NCBI RefSeq assembly: GCF_000424445.1
Contig: NZ_AUJX01000004.1
Location: forward strand, 124,001-188,000
DNA from: Oribacterium sp. NK2B42
GTDB taxonomy: Bacteria > Bacillota > Clostridia > Lachnospirales > Lachnospiraceae
DNA length: 64,000 nucleotides
Reading direction: 5' to 3'
Below are positions 1-8,854 of the stretch, in pieces. Position numbers and translations under genes: made by a program. How positions within the stretch are numbered: position 1 is the first letter of the stretch; each line of letters begins with the position of its first letter. A model generated the notes under the pieces. That model searched no databases. It worked only from the letters and a program-made list of their open reading frames with translations, and was not told the DNA's origin.

Positions 1-664
1 TAGTGCTTGTGTTTGCTGCCGCTGTAGTTCCCGTGGAAAGTGACTTTCCTACTTCCGGGCTTGCTGCATTGGTTACCAGATGACCTTCGCTGACTCTGTA
101 GCTGTAGGTTCCGGTCTGTACGCCCTGAGTTCCGGATATCTTTGCTGTTACGCTGTTTCCGGGACCGACATAGGTTCCATCAGCTATTCCGGTGGAGTTT
201 GCCAGTGTCTGATCAGAGGTCTGTATCGTAGGAAGCTGGCTGTTGGTAAGGGAGCTTGCCTTACTGTTGGAAATAACGTGATCCACAACAGTTACCATAT
301 TGGTGTTCATACCGATATTGGCTGCTGCGGTTGCCGCTGCATTAAGAGCAGCAGTACTTTCACTGGTGGTATTGCCTCCCCTTGCCGCTTTTGCTGCATC
401 TGCAGCCGCATTGGCTGCCTCTATGGCTGCAGCCGTATCAGTTTTTGTCACTGCCTGTGTTGTAAGAGTAAGATTTGGAGCAGGTGTTCCGTCGGGAGCC
501 GGCTGTCCTGCATAAACAGTGGTCTGCACTCCGGTTGCTGTATCGGTCCAAACGGCTATGGGACCATACAAAGTATACTGCCAGTCGGAAAGACCTGTCA
601 TACTCATAGAAATTGAAAGAGCCATAACGGCAATGGCAGTGTTTCTTATTTTATTAAGCTTCAT
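1..664 (-). CDS. Exported Ala/Thr-rich protein, C-terminus beyond the window edge
   Basis: Reading the minus strand from an ATG at 664 gives an uninterrupted frame to base 1 (about 221 codons). The start is preceded by AGGAGA with suitable spacing. The product begins MKLNKIRN, followed by a hydrophobic stretch AIAVMALSIS, which looks like a Sec signal peptide. The mature part starts with a W/Y-containing segment (DWQYTLYGPIAVWTD) and then a long Ala-rich stretch (about residues 75-115) and a Thr/Ser/Gly-rich region. I do not recognise a domain; composition suggests an extended, secreted or surface protein. It lies 48 bp downstream of the STAS gene on the same strand, so co-transcription is possible. 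The plus-strand frames over this region are Ser/Cys-rich shadows. Confidence 0.75.
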   Translation of the reverse strand, partial: MKLNKIRNTAIAVMALSISMSMTGLSDWQYTLYGPIAVWTDTATGVQTTVYAGQPAPDGTPAPNLTLTTQAVTKTDTAAAIEAANAAADAAKAARGGNTTSESTAALNAAATAAANIGMNTNMVTVVDHVISNSKASSLTNSQLPTIQTSDQTLANSTGIADGTYVGPGNSVTAKISGTQGVQTGTYSYRVSEGHLVTNAASPEVGKSLSTGTTAAANTST

Positions 665-711
665 TACTGTCTCCTGAAATACTCTGTGATTTTTTGAGTA
701 TATCACAGGGT

Positions 712-1011
712 TTATTCAATGGTCAGAATGTCTGAAAAACCTGTTACATTGAATATCTCATCGATTTCCTCGGAAACATTTCTGATAACCATTTTTCCCT
801 GCTTATTCATCTTCTTCTGAGCTGAAAGAAGAACACGAAGTCCGGCACTGGAGATATACTCAAGTGCTGCAAAGTCAAATGTAAGCTCAGTTACGTCCTG
901 GATTTCTGCATTGATCTCCTGCTCAAGCTGAGGTGCTGTTGTTGTATCAAGGCGTCCCTCAAGTACGAGATCTAATTTGCTGTCCTCTTTTTTCTTTGTG
1001 ATGTTAAACAT
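712..1011 (-). CDS. STAS-domain anti-sigma-factor-antagonist-like protein
   Basis: A 99-residue single-domain protein. The whole length fits the STAS fold of SpoIIAA/RsbV-type anti-anti-sigma factors: an N-terminal strand pair (LDLVLEGRLDTTTA), then TFDFAALEYISSAGL. Ser55, in the ISSAGL motif, lines up with the serine that is phosphorylated in SpoIIAA (family knowledge). It would normally bind an HATPase-type anti-sigma kinase. The gene directly upstream (1046-1663) encodes an HATPase-like protein, so the two may form a partner-switching pair; this is inference. No sigma factor or PP2C phosphatase gene is visible nearby. The start is the ATG at 1011, preceded by a purine-rich AAGGAAGAAA. Confidence 0.85.
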   Translation of the reverse strand: MFNITKKKEDSKLDLVLEGRLDTTTAPQLEQEINAEIQDVTELTFDFAALEYISSAGLRVLLSAQKKMNKQGKMVIRNVSEEIDEIFNVTGFSDILTIE

Positions 1012-1045
1012 ACTATTTCTTCCTTTTCTGTTTTTATAGTTTTAA

Positions 1046-1663
1046 TTATTTACATATTATAGTCAGATCAACATGATCATTCTTTACACCAACTATAACA
1101 TCTTTTGCAAGACTTGCAACTATAGACTTTTCCAGTTCGTCACTGGCATCTTCCATTTCTTCTCCCTCAGAGTCCTGAATCGTACCTCTGTAGTTCTCAA
1201 GTGACCACATCATGGGGACTCCTGCTGCGGGGTACTCTCCCATGAGTCCCATGGACATAAAATCATATCCTACGCCGTACTCCTGCTGAAGCTTTGCGCT
1301 TTCATCAAAACTCAAAAGTCCGTTTTGGATGATATCGCTTATTTTTCCCATAAAGCCTTTTGCCGCTGCGTTTTCATGGCTTGTGGAAACGGAGAGCAAT
1401 GCTTCCTTTTTTCCTTTGTCCATGATGGTTTCTGCCTGAAGTCTTACCCTGAATTCTCCGTTTTCTTCTTCTATCCAGAACAGGGCCTCAAAGTCTCCGG
1501 TCATGGCACGCACCATACCTAAGGTTTCTTCACAAACAAGTCTCAAGTGAATGGCCTTTTTGTTTTCCAGTGCTCTGCTTCTGATGTATTTATCAACTGC
1601 GTTCAATGCTTCTTCGGTGCTTTCATCTCCGCCGTTGATCCTGATTTCACTCATTTTCTTCAT
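1046..1663 (-). CDS. HATPase-like protein, putative partner of the STAS protein
   Basis: A 205-residue soluble protein. I place the start at 1663 rather than at an upstream ATG (1681) because AAAGGAG lies 8 bases before it. Residues about 35-60 (HLRLVCEETLGMVRAM) resemble the N-box helix of RsbW/GHKL-type ATPases, but the Asn that normally coordinates magnesium is not obvious; Met or Gly occupies the equivalent place. The segment AAAKGFMGKISDI and the C-terminal strands (DVIVGVKNDHVDLTIICK) complete a mixed alpha/beta protein. The assignment is a weak family resemblance strengthened by its position 34 bp upstream of a STAS gene. A degenerate or non-kinase regulator is an alternative. Confidence 0.55.
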   Translation of the reverse strand: MKKMSEIRINGGDESTEEALNAVDKYIRSRALENKKAIHLRLVCEETLGMVRAMTGDFEALFWIEEENGEFRVRLQAETIMDKGKKEALLSVSTSHENAAAKGFMGKISDIIQNGLLSFDESAKLQQEYGVGYDFMSMGLMGEYPAAGVPMMWSLENYRGTIQDSEGEEMEDASDELEKSIVASLAKDVIVGVKNDHVDLTIICK

Positions 1664-1765
1664 GCCACGATCTCCTTTCATTCATACTTTTTCTATTTTA
1701 CACCCTAAGTGGCTGGATGTCTCAAAAATTTTTTAACTTTATCATACAATTCGGAGGAATGGGGC

Positions 1766-1995
1766 GGTCAGAGCATGGGGGCAGCCGGTTAAAAACGGGT
1801 CGCTGCGGCGGAAAAATCTGAAACAGCCCCCTAAGCGGCTCTAGGCCCTCGCCAATGTCAGAGATTTTCTCTTATGAAAACTCTGACTTGGCGAGGGGGC
1901 TAAGGAAAAGGGAACCAAGAGCCGCTAAGGGGGCTGTTTCTGATTTTTCTCGTCCTCGCTCAACGTTTTTAACCGGCTGCCCCCATGCTCTGACC
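1766..1995. repeat. 230-bp near-palindromic element
   Basis: The left end GGTCAGAGCATGGGGGCAGC recurs inverted as the right end (about 1976-1995), continuing through CCGGTTAAAAACG. A second nested pair is AGCCCCCTAAGCGGCTCT (about 1825-1842) against AGAGCCGCTAAGGGGGCT (about 1918-1935). An innermost pair is CTCGCCAA plus GTCAGAG against CTCTGAC plus TTGGCGAG. Only the segments between these pairs have diverged. The element could fold into one long hairpin as RNA or DNA. It lies between two genes that are both on the minus strand. It may be a small non-autonomous mobile element or a structured RNA; no target-site duplication is evident. Confidence 0.85.
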
Positions 1996-2025
1996 TTACT
2001 CATCACTGGCCTTACAGTTATCATC

Positions 2026-2066
2026 AAAAAAAGACTATCGAATTTCCAGAGGAAATCCGATAGCTT
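2026..2066 (-). terminator. Intrinsic terminator of clpB
   Basis: On the minus strand CTATCGGATTTCC pairs with GGAAATTCGATAG across a CTCT loop, with an A-tract before and a run of seven T after the stem (GTCTTTTTTT). It lies 22 bases past the clpB stop codon. Confidence 0.85.
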
Positions 2067-2087
2067 TTGGGGGTAGAAGTGTTTTAT

Positions 2088-4679
2088 TTAAGAGTGCTTT
2101 ATTTCTGTAGAAAGTTTGCCGAGATGCTGGTCTATTACTATTTTGTCGCCTTCCTGAACTTGGTCTTCGAGGATGGCGCGGGCTACCAGTGTTTCGACGT
2201 TTTTCTGGATGAAACGGCGGAGAGGACGGGCACCGAACTGTGGTTCGTAGCCGTAGTCTGCGACGTATTCCTTGGCAGAATCTGTGAGCTCGATGGAGAT
2301 CTGTCTGTCTTCGAGTCTCTTGTTGATGGACTTTATCATGAGGTCTGTGATGTGGCCGATGTTGTCCTTGCTGAGAGGCTTAAACATTATGATCTCATCA
2401 AGACGGTTCAGAAACTCGGGGCGGAAGGCTCTCCGGAGTTCGTCGTTAACGTTCTTTCTGGCGGCTTCCGTGATGTTTCCGTTTGAGTCTATGCCATCGA
2501 GAAGATACTGGGCACCGAGGTTGCTTGTAAGTATGATTATGGTGTTTTTGAAGTCAACGGTCTTGCCCTGGCTGTCTGTGATACGTCCGTCATCCAGTAC
2601 CTGGAGAAGGATGTTGAAGACATCGGGATGTGCCTTTTCTATCTCATCGAAAAGGACTACCGAGTAGGGCTTACGGCGAACGGCTTCAGTGAGCTGACCG
2701 CCTTCTTCATAGCCAACGTATCCGGGAGCCGCACCGATGAGTCTGGAAACGGAATATTTCTCCATGTACTCTGACATGTCGATTCGAACCATGGCATTTT
2801 CGTCGTCAAAAAGGTTCTGGGCCAATGCTTTTGCAAGCTCTGTCTTACCTACACCTGTAGGTCCCATAAAGAGGAAGGAACCTATAGGTCTTCCCGGATC
2901 CTTTATGCCGGCCTTTGAACGCTGGATGGCTTCCACCACCTTTTCAACGGCTTCATCCTGACCTATGAGTCTCTTGTGGATCTCTTCATCAAGGTGAAGA
3001 ACCTTGCTTCTCTCGGATTCATTAAGCTTTGATACAGGGATTCCTGTCCAGCGGCTTACGATCTTTCCGATTTCTTCTTCGGTTACCGTTTCCTGAAGGA
3101 GAGCCTTGTCCTCATTGTGGACGCTGTTCTCTGCATCTGAAAGCTGTTTTTCAACCTGCGCCAGATCCTGATACTTAAGCATTGAAGCTTTTTCATAATC
3201 GCCTGTCTGCATAAGCTTTTCGATTTCTTTACGTATCTGGTCTCTCTTTTCACGAAGCTGCTGAAGGTTTCCGACGGAGTTCTTTTCGTTTTCCCACTGG
3301 GCGGATTTTGCGTCAAACTCCTCCTGAAGCTCAGCAAGCTCCTTTTCTATCTCCTGAACTCTTTCCTTTGAAAGCTTGTCATCCTCCTTTTTAAGTGAGC
3401 TTTGTTCCATCTTAAGCTGGGTGATATGGCTCTTCATGGCAGCCATTTCCTCAGGCATTGACTCCATCTGGGTCTTTACCATGGAGCAGGCTTCATCCAC
3501 AAGGTCAATGGCCTTGTCGGGAAGGAATCTGTCGGAGATATATCTGTCGGAAAGCATTGCCGCCGCCACCAGAGCATTGTCCGTAATTGATACGCCATGA
3601 TATCTTTCATAGCTGTCCTGAATACCTCTTAAAATATAGATAGTATCCTCTACAGTTGGCTCGTCTATCATTACCGGCTGGAAACGTCTCTCGAGGGCTG
3701 CATCTTTTTCTATATATTTATGGTATTCATTAAGAGTTGTGGCACCGATACAGTGGAGCTCACCTCTTGCAAGCATAGGCTTAAGAAGGTTTCCGGCATC
3801 CATGGCACCATCGGTTTTTCCGGCGCCTACTATGGTGTGAAGCTCATCAATGAACATAAGTATCTGCCCGTCGGACTGCTTAACTTCATCAAGAACTGCC
3901 TTCAGTCTCTCCTCAAACTCTCCTCTGTACTTTGCACCTGCCACAAGGGAACCCATGTTAAGGGCAAATATCTTTTTATCTTTAAGACTTTCAGGTACCT
4001 CACCGGCAGCTATCCTCTGGGCAAGGCCTTCAACAACTGCGGTTTTACCTACACCGGGCTCACCGATGAGAACCGGGTTGTTCTTGGTCTTTCTGCTGAG
4101 GATACGGATAATGTTTCTGATCTCCTCATCTCTTCCGATTATGGGGTCAATCTTCTGGTCCTTTGCGCTCTGTACCATTTCATAGCCATACTTATTTAAG
4201 GTATCATAGGTGCTCTCAGGATTATCTGTGGTTACTCTCTGATTTCCTCTTACTTCCGAAAGTGCCTTCAGGAACTTATCCTTTGTGATGTCATATTCCT
4301 TAAGGAGCTTCTTAACCGTAGGATCCGCTTCCTTGATTATGGACAGGAAGATGTGCTCTACCGCAACATAATCATCTCCCATAGATTTCATATGGTCTTC
4401 AGCCCTTGTAAGAGCGAGGTTTGCAGCCTGTGACATATACATCTGACCGTTTCCGGATACCTTGGGAAGCTTTGAGATTTCAGCTTCAAGGGATGACTTA
4501 AAGCCATCCACGGAAACTCCCATTCTTTTAAGAAGCTGGGCGATGAGACTATCATCTATAGTTATAAGGCTGTACAGAAGATGCACCTGCTCCACATACT
4601 GGTTTCCATACTCTGTAATGATATCCTGACACTTATTTATGGCTTCAACTGATTTCTGTGTAAACTTGTTAATATTCAT
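2088..4679 (-). CDS. clpB: ATP-dependent disaggregase ClpB (Hsp100)
   Basis: An 863-residue AAA+ chaperone that, with DnaK, extracts polypeptides from aggregates by threading them through a hexameric ring. The N-domain (about 1-145) contains the two Clp_N repeats. NBD1 has Walker A GEPGVGKT near residue 206. A coiled-coil M-domain spans about residues 405-530 ([20 protein letters not shown] and following), the hallmark separating ClpB from ClpA/ClpC. NBD2 has Walker A GPTGVGKT near residue 605, plus [10 protein letters not shown] and a sensor region. Length is normal. The gene is monocistronic, with a terminator at 2026-2066 and a CIRCE/promoter at 4847-4888, so HrcA heat-shock control is expected. 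Confidence 0.97.
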   Translation of the reverse strand: MNINKFTQKSVEAINKCQDIITEYGNQYVEQVHLLYSLITIDDSLIAQLLKRMGVSVDGFKSSLEAEISKLPKVSGNGQMYMSQAANLALTRAEDHMKSMGDDYVAVEHIFLSIIKEADPTVKKLLKEYDITKDKFLKALSEVRGNQRVTTDNPESTYDTLNKYGYEMVQSAKDQKIDPIIGRDEEIRNIIRILSRKTKNNPVLIGEPGVGKTAVVEGLAQRIAAGEVPESLKDKKIFALNMGSLVAGAKYRGEFEERLKAVLDEVKQSDGQILMFIDELHTIVGAGKTDGAMDAGNLLKPMLARGELHCIGATTLNEYHKYIEKDAALERRFQPVMIDEPTVEDTIYILRGIQDSYERYHGVSITDNALVAAAMLSDRYISDRFLPDKAIDLVDEACSMVKTQMESMPEEMAAMKSHITQLKMEQSSLKKEDDKLSKERVQEIEKELAELQEEFDAKSAQWENEKNSVGNLQQLREKRDQIRKEIEKLMQTGDYEKASMLKYQDLAQVEKQLSDAENSVHNEDKALLQETVTEEEIGKIVSRWTGIPVSKLNESERSKVLHLDEEIHKRLIGQDEAVEKVVEAIQRSKAGIKDPGRPIGSFLFMGPTGVGKTELAKALAQNLFDDENAMVRIDMSEYMEKYSVSRLIGAAPGYVGYEEGGQLTEAVRRKPYSVVLFDEIEKAHPDVFNILLQVLDDGRITDSQGKTVDFKNTIIILTSNLGAQYLLDGIDSNGNITEAARKNVNDELRRAFRPEFLNRLDEIIMFKPLSKDNIGHITDLMIKSINKRLEDRQISIELTDSAKEYVADYGYEPQFGARPLRRFIQKNVETLVARAILEDQVQEGDKIVIDQHLGKLSTEIKHS

Positions 4680-4846
4680 AATATCCTCCTATAAACGCTT
4701 GTTTTTCGCCGTTTATTTCTGACATACAGATACAGATCTATCCGGCTCCTTAAAAACCCTTTTCTTTGTTAATGTCTTTTACTTTGGTTCCGGTCAGGGT
4801 TCCCCGGATAAAATCCGATTCTCTCTGTCTCCCTTTTATAGTAATG

Positions 4847-4874
4847 ATTATATCTCGATTGTTAGCACTTTCAA
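4847..4874 (-). promoter_or_regulatory. SigA-type promoter of clpB
   Basis: On the minus strand the -35 is TTGAAA (4869-4874) and the -10 is TATAAT (4847-4852), with a 16-bp spacer. The CIRCE operator overlaps the -35 box. Confidence 0.75.
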
Positions 4875-4888
4875 GTGTCGAGTGCTAA
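4862..4888. promoter_or_regulatory. CIRCE operator (HrcA binding site)
   Basis: TTAGCACTT, nine bases, then GAGTGCTAA. This matches the CIRCE consensus TTAGCACTC-N9-GAGTGCTAA with one substitution in the left arm. It covers the -35 region of the clpB promoter, which is where HrcA would block RNA polymerase at normal temperature. Confidence 0.93.
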
Positions 4889-5122
4889 TTTTAGACTTTT
4901 TTTAGTAAGTTTATAAACTGTTTGTTTTGTGCATTTTCACCATAGATTTTACTTTTTATACATTTGCCTGCCTTTTCCGTTATTTATAAAGCATTCTTTT
5001 TCACTTTTTTGCTCCGTTTTTCAAGAACACATAGTCTCTTTTCAGACCTTGTCACAATTTAGACTATAGGCATATCTGAAGATCGGTCATATACTGAGCA
5101 CACAAATTCATACGGAGGCAAC

Positions 5123-5764
5123 ATGACAGTATCTCATCTGGTTCTTCTGCAGTTCCTTTACGGTTCAGCACTCACCGATCTTTATGACCGGCGCATACCA
5201 AATACTTTTACAGGTATGTATCTTTTACTCGGATTATTTCTCAATTTCCGGTGTATCTCTTTTCTTCATATGACAGGTACTTTCAACCTTTCATACTCAC
5301 TCAGCTTTCTTGTAACTTTTCTGGTCTCAGTTCTGATCCTGTCCGTTCTCACCGCTATGACCAATGCAGGCGCAGGAGACGCCAAACTAATCGCTCTTAT
5401 CATCTCTTGGACCGGTTTTTATGAAGGTCTTCATTTGTTACTACCCGGTCTCATCCTGGCACTTGCATTTATTCTGATCAGCAAAGCTGAAACAGTTTTC
5501 GCATCTTCTATATGTAAAAAAGTAAACATTACCCCTAAATGCTTTTTTATGCCCACAAAGATCCCTACAGCTTTTTATCACCCCTACAAACAAAAGCTAA
5601 AGTTTCTCTTTCCGGAGCTTAAGTGCCTTCTTATAGATTTCAGGATTTTTGAAATCTGCCTGAGGCTCCCGGAAAGAGGTACTCTTCCCCTCGCGATCCC
5701 TGTTTTTCTCGGTGCAATTCCGGGACTGATCACTACTTCACTCCGGAGTCCCTTGTGGACTTAG
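5123..5764 (+). CDS. Type IV prepilin peptidase (A24 family), first of two
   Basis: A 213-residue membrane protein. Prepilin peptidases of the TadV/CpaA type cut the leader from Flp pilins at the cytoplasmic membrane face using two aspartates. The first is Asp19 in LTDLYDRRIPN; the second lies in the GxGD motif NAGAGDAKL (about residues 81-88). There are about five hydrophobic segments, and the C-terminal tail after about residue 130 is longer than in minimal TadV proteins, ending in another hydrophobic stretch (LPLAIPVFLGAIPGLI). The start at 5123 has ACGGAGG upstream. It heads the Tad locus. A second A24 peptidase lies at 13808-14293. Confidence 0.85.
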   Translation: MTVSHLVLLQFLYGSALTDLYDRRIPNTFTGMYLLLGLFLNFRCISFLHMTGTFNLSYSLSFLVTFLVSVLILSVLTAMTNAGAGDAKLIALIISWTGFYEGLHLLLPGLILALAFILISKAETVFASSICKKVNITPKCFFMPTKIPTAFYHPYKQKLKFLFPELKCLLIDFRIFEICLRLPERGTLPLAIPVFLGAIPGLITTSLRSPLWT

Positions 5765-5794
5765 GAGTGAACATACTAAAGATAAGGAGTTTTT

Positions 5795-6949
5795 ATGCAT
5801 CATATTCTTGCTTTCTTTGATGAAGATAAAACCTACTGTGACAGGTTCAGAAAATTTGCTTCCAACCATTCCAACTGTCCGTTTACGGTTTATTCTTTCG
5901 ATAATTATCATGATCTTAGGAACTTTTCCCAGGACCATCCCATAGAATTGCTGGTTGGAAGCGAAGCCAAAAGCTACAATTCCGGAATTTCCGGAGCCAA
6001 GACCTATTCAGGATCTGCTTTTGCCTCCGTCCATGATGGTTCGGGAGATTCTTATGACAGGAAGTATTCCTTTGAAACGGGAAGATCCCTGGTTTCGGAA
6101 CCTGACCTTTTATATCAGATACCTGCAAAATCCATCATTAAGCTTTCTGAGACACCGGTTGAATCCGGGGATGCCGAAGTACATCATTCCGGTTCTGACG
6201 GAAAGTACCGGATATATAAGTATCAGTCCGGCGAAAACATTCTTCGTGAGATCATGACCTTTTACGGACATAATACTGCGGCTTCCAAAAGGAAAGCATC
6301 AGGCAGACATTCAAAGCTCTACCTTATATACAGTCCCATCGGGCGTTCCGGAAAAACCCGTTTTGCACTTGCTCTTACCAGGGTATTGCAAAAGGATATG
6401 AAACCTCTGTATCTGACTCTTGAGGAGGTTTCTTCTCATCATTTGGCCGATGATGACGTTATGTGCCGTGGCACCTTGTCTGAGGCAATGTACTTTTATA
6501 AAGAGGGGAAGCTTACGGGGGATCGGCTTCAGGAGCTCATACTTCATGATGCTCAGATGGACTCCATCCTTCCCGTAAGGACACCGGAAGACATAACCAC
6601 TCTCACTCCCCAGGAAATAGTCGGATTCATTGAACACCTGAGAACTGTTTCAGGAAGGGATGCCATCATACTTGATACCGACAGCATTTTAAGCCGTATT
6701 GAGGGTCTGCTGCCGCTTTGCGACTGGACCTTTATGCCGGTAACAGATGACATTAAGGGAAACTCCAAGATAACAAAGCTCGAAAACTATCTCTCAAAAA
6801 ACCTGGCTCCGGAAGCTCTCAGTCACATATCAAAAATCGTGGTTCCGGAAACAGATCGGGACATCTCTTATATTGATGCCATGGAGAATCCCTCAGACCC
6901 TCTTATTAATTTCGCAAAGGCTGTAGTACAGAATTATATATATGAATAA
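5795..6949 (+). CDS. tadZ: TadZ/CpaE-like localisation ATPase
   Basis: A 384-residue protein preceded by AAGGAG. Residues 1-55 look like an atypical receiver domain (HILAFFDEDKTYCDRFRKF, then a strand with LLVGSEA). After a linker, a ParA/MinD-like domain starts near residue 170 with YSPIGRSGKTRFALAL as a deviant Walker A. A later LDTDSIL provides a Walker B-like strand. Family members (TadZ/CpaE) place the pilus machine at a cell pole or site. It sits 30 bp after the prepilin peptidase and 2 bp before cpaF. The match rests on domain order and context more than on high sequence identity. Confidence 0.8.
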   Translation: MHHILAFFDEDKTYCDRFRKFASNHSNCPFTVYSFDNYHDLRNFSQDHPIELLVGSEAKSYNSGISGAKTYSGSAFASVHDGSGDSYDRKYSFETGRSLVSEPDLLYQIPAKSIIKLSETPVESGDAEVHHSGSDGKYRIYKYQSGENILREIMTFYGHNTAASKRKASGRHSKLYLIYSPIGRSGKTRFALALTRVLQKDMKPLYLTLEEVSSHHLADDDVMCRGTLSEAMYFYKEGKLTGDRLQELILHDAQMDSILPVRTPEDITTLTPQEIVGFIEHLRTVSGRDAIILDTDSILSRIEGLLPLCDWTFMPVTDDIKGNSKITKLENYLSKNLAPEALSHISKIVVPETDRDISYIDAMENPSDPLINFAKAVVQNYIYE

Positions 6950-6951
6950 AC

Positions 6952-8127
6952 ATGAACACTTTAAATGAAATAAAAAAAGAACTAAAACAGGAGATTCTTT
7001 CGGATCTTAAAAACGAGCAGAACCTTCAGGATGAAGAGCTCTACGGAAGGATCGATGAACTGTTACTGTCACGAAATGACATAAGTCTCAAAAACAGACT
7101 CTATCTCCGTTCTGCCATCTTTAACAGCTTCCGGCGTCTGGATGTTCTTTCAGAGCTTTTGGATGATCCGACCATAACAGAGATCATGATCAATTCCCAC
7201 CGGGAAATCTTTATCGAACGTTTCGGTCATCAGGAAAAGTGGAACAGAAGCTTTGAATCCGAGGATCAGCTTGAAGAAGTCATTCAGTCCATAGTTAGTA
7301 AGGTTAACCGTACCGTTAATACTTCAAACCCCATCGTTGACGCCCGTCTTTCAGACGGCTCCAGAGTCCACGTGGTTCTCCCGCCCATAGCATTAAAGGG
7401 ACCCACTCTTACCATTCGTAAATTCCCGGAGCCCATCACCATGGATAAGCTTATAAGCTATAAATCCCTGTCGGAAGAAGCTGCAGCCTTTGTTAAGGAT
7501 CTTACCAGAGCCGGCTACAACATCTTTATCTCGGGCGGTACCAACAGTGGAAAGACCACCTTCCTTAATGCCTTAAGCCAGTACATACCGGCTGAGGAAA
7601 GAGTTATCACCATCGAGGATTCCGCGGAGCTCCAGATCCGGAATGTTCATAATCTTGTTTCCATGGAAACCAGAAATGCAAATTCCGAAGGTGAAGGACA
7701 GGTCAGTATGGCGGACCTTATAAAGGCCTCTCTCCGAATGTCTCCAAACCGTATCATCGTCGGTGAGGTCAGAGGCGGTGAGGCCCTGGATATGCTCAAT
7801 GCCATGAACACGGGACATGACGGCTCCATAAGCACGGGTCACGCAAATTCTGCAAAAGACATGCTGAAACGTATGGAAGTCATGATACTTCAGGCTGCAG
7901 ATCTGCCTCTTCCCGCCATAAGAAATATGATAGCTTCTGCCATAGATGTAGTCATTCACCTGGGCAGGACAAATGACAGGAAAAGACGTGTTTTAGAAAT
8001 ATCGGAGGTACTTGGAGTTGAAAACGGAGAAATCGTCCTTAACCCGCTTTATAAATTCGACGGTGAAAAGCTTCAGAAGCTTTCGGCCCTTAAACAAACA
8101 GACAAACTCATTAATAAATTACAATGA
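6952..8127 (+). CDS. cpaF: CpaF/TadA-family secretion ATPase
   Basis: A 391-residue hexameric ATPase that powers Flp pilus assembly. The N-terminal domain includes LLDDPTITEIMIN, typical of CpaF. Walker A is GGTNSGKT (residues about 195-202), the Asp box is ITIEDSAELQ, Walker B is RIIVGEVRGGEA, and the His box is STGHANS. Length is usual for the family. The start lies 2 bp after the TadZ stop and lacks a clear Shine-Dalgarno sequence, so translational coupling to the gene before it is likely. Confidence 0.95.
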   Translation: MNTLNEIKKELKQEILSDLKNEQNLQDEELYGRIDELLLSRNDISLKNRLYLRSAIFNSFRRLDVLSELLDDPTITEIMINSHREIFIERFGHQEKWNRSFESEDQLEEVIQSIVSKVNRTVNTSNPIVDARLSDGSRVHVVLPPIALKGPTLTIRKFPEPITMDKLISYKSLSEEAAAFVKDLTRAGYNIFISGGTNSGKTTFLNALSQYIPAEERVITIEDSAELQIRNVHNLVSMETRNANSEGEGQVSMADLIKASLRMSPNRIIVGEVRGGEALDMLNAMNTGHDGSISTGHANSAKDMLKRMEVMILQAADLPLPAIRNMIASAIDVVIHLGRTNDRKRRVLEISEVLGVENGEIVLNPLYKFDGEKLQKLSALKQTDKLINKLQ

Positions 8128-8851
8128 TTACAGCTTCACCATACCGGAATATCTCCGGCATGTTCTTACAGCGGTGGCAGCCGATGCACTGGTGAGCTAT
8201 ACATTTTACCAAAGCAGGACTGTATTTCTGGCAGCACTTCCGGTATGCCTCATTTACCCTTTTCTAATCAGAAAAACTTTGGTGGAAAAAAGGCGCCAGC
8301 AATTGCTTGATCAGTTTAAAGAGGCCTTATCTACATTGTCCTCATTCCTTAGTGCAGGTTATTCAACGGAAAATGCCTTCAGGGTTTCGGTTCCGGAGCT
8401 TAAGCATATGTACTCCGAGGACGCTCTCATAGTGAGAGAATTTGAACATTTCACAAAGGGTATGGATCTCAACAAACCTTTGGAGGAGATGCTTTCGGAT
8501 TTTGCTTACCGTTCTGGACTGGATGATGTATCCAATTTCGCAGAGATCTTCATCGCCGCGAAAAAGAACGGCGGAAACCTTGTGCAGATCATCGCACATA
8601 CCTCCGGTATCATAAGGGATAAGGTTCAGATAATGGAGGATATCAAAACTCTGAATGCGTCAAAGCAGTATGAACAGAAGGTAATGAATCTCATTCCTTT
8701 CGTCATCATAATCTATATGAATTTTTCTTCCCCGGACTTCTTCAGGTCTCTTTACACCCAGACTCTCGGCCGCGTAACCATGACTGTATGTCTTCTTTTG
8801 TATTGTCTTGCAGTTTATCTTGCAAACCGCATTATGGATATAGAGGTGTAA
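8018..8851 (+). CDS. tadB: TadB-like inner-membrane platform protein
   Basis: About 277 residues with a T2SSF domain: QFKEALSTLSSFLSAGYSTENAF near the N-terminus and FAEIFIAAKKNGGNLVQII later, closing with two membrane helices and the family-typical tail NRIMDIEV. Two hydrophobic stretches occur near the start. The reading frame begins inside cpaF. I prefer the TTG at 8018, nine bases after GGAGG (8004-8008); a TTG at 8012 is too close to that site, and no ATG exists near the cpaF stop. The overlap of about 110 bp with cpaF is therefore long. TadB and TadC form the platform rotated by the CpaF ATPase. Confidence 0.85.
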   Translation: MKTEKSSLTRFINSTVKSFRSFRPLNKQTNSLINYNDYSFTIPEYLRHVLTAVAADALVSYTFYQSRTVFLAALPVCLIYPFLIRKTLVEKRRQQLLDQFKEALSTLSSFLSAGYSTENAFRVSVPELKHMYSEDALIVREFEHFTKGMDLNKPLEEMLSDFAYRSGLDDVSNFAEIFIAAKKNGGNLVQIIAHTSGIIRDKVQIMEDIKTLNASKQYEQKVMNLIPFVIIIYMNFSSPDFFRSLYTQTLGRVTMTVCLLLYCLAVYLANRIMDIEV

Positions 8852-8854
8852 CAA

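Larger units (their letters stand above)
1682..2087. other. Gene-free stretch holding a large palindrome and the clpB terminator
   Basis: These 406 bases contain no credible gene. Positions 1766-1995 are one large near-palindrome and 2026-2066 form the clpB terminator; both are listed separately. The remaining sequence is the leader region of the minus-strand HATPase-like gene. Confidence 0.8.
4680..5122. other. Divergent intergenic region between clpB and the Tad locus
   Basis: It carries the clpB promoter and CIRCE (4847-4888) with a leader of roughly 160 nt. The right half (about 4890-5110) is AT-rich and should hold the Tad-locus promoter. I see only a weak candidate there (TTGTCA near 5050). 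The GGAGG ribosome binding site of the first Tad gene lies just before 5123. Confidence 0.6.

Noticed and set aside
80-616. Plus-strand 178-codon frame rich in Ser and Cys
   Set aside because: It lies opposite an open minus-strand frame (1-664) with a ribosome binding site and signal peptide; the composition is that of a shadow frame.
2067-4199. Several plus-strand frames opposite clpB
   Set aside because: All are shadows of the intact clpB gene and lack start signals and recognisable domains.
8012-8017. TTG at 8012 as start of tadB
   Set aside because: It stands only three bases after the GGAGG; the TTG at 8018 has a normal spacing.
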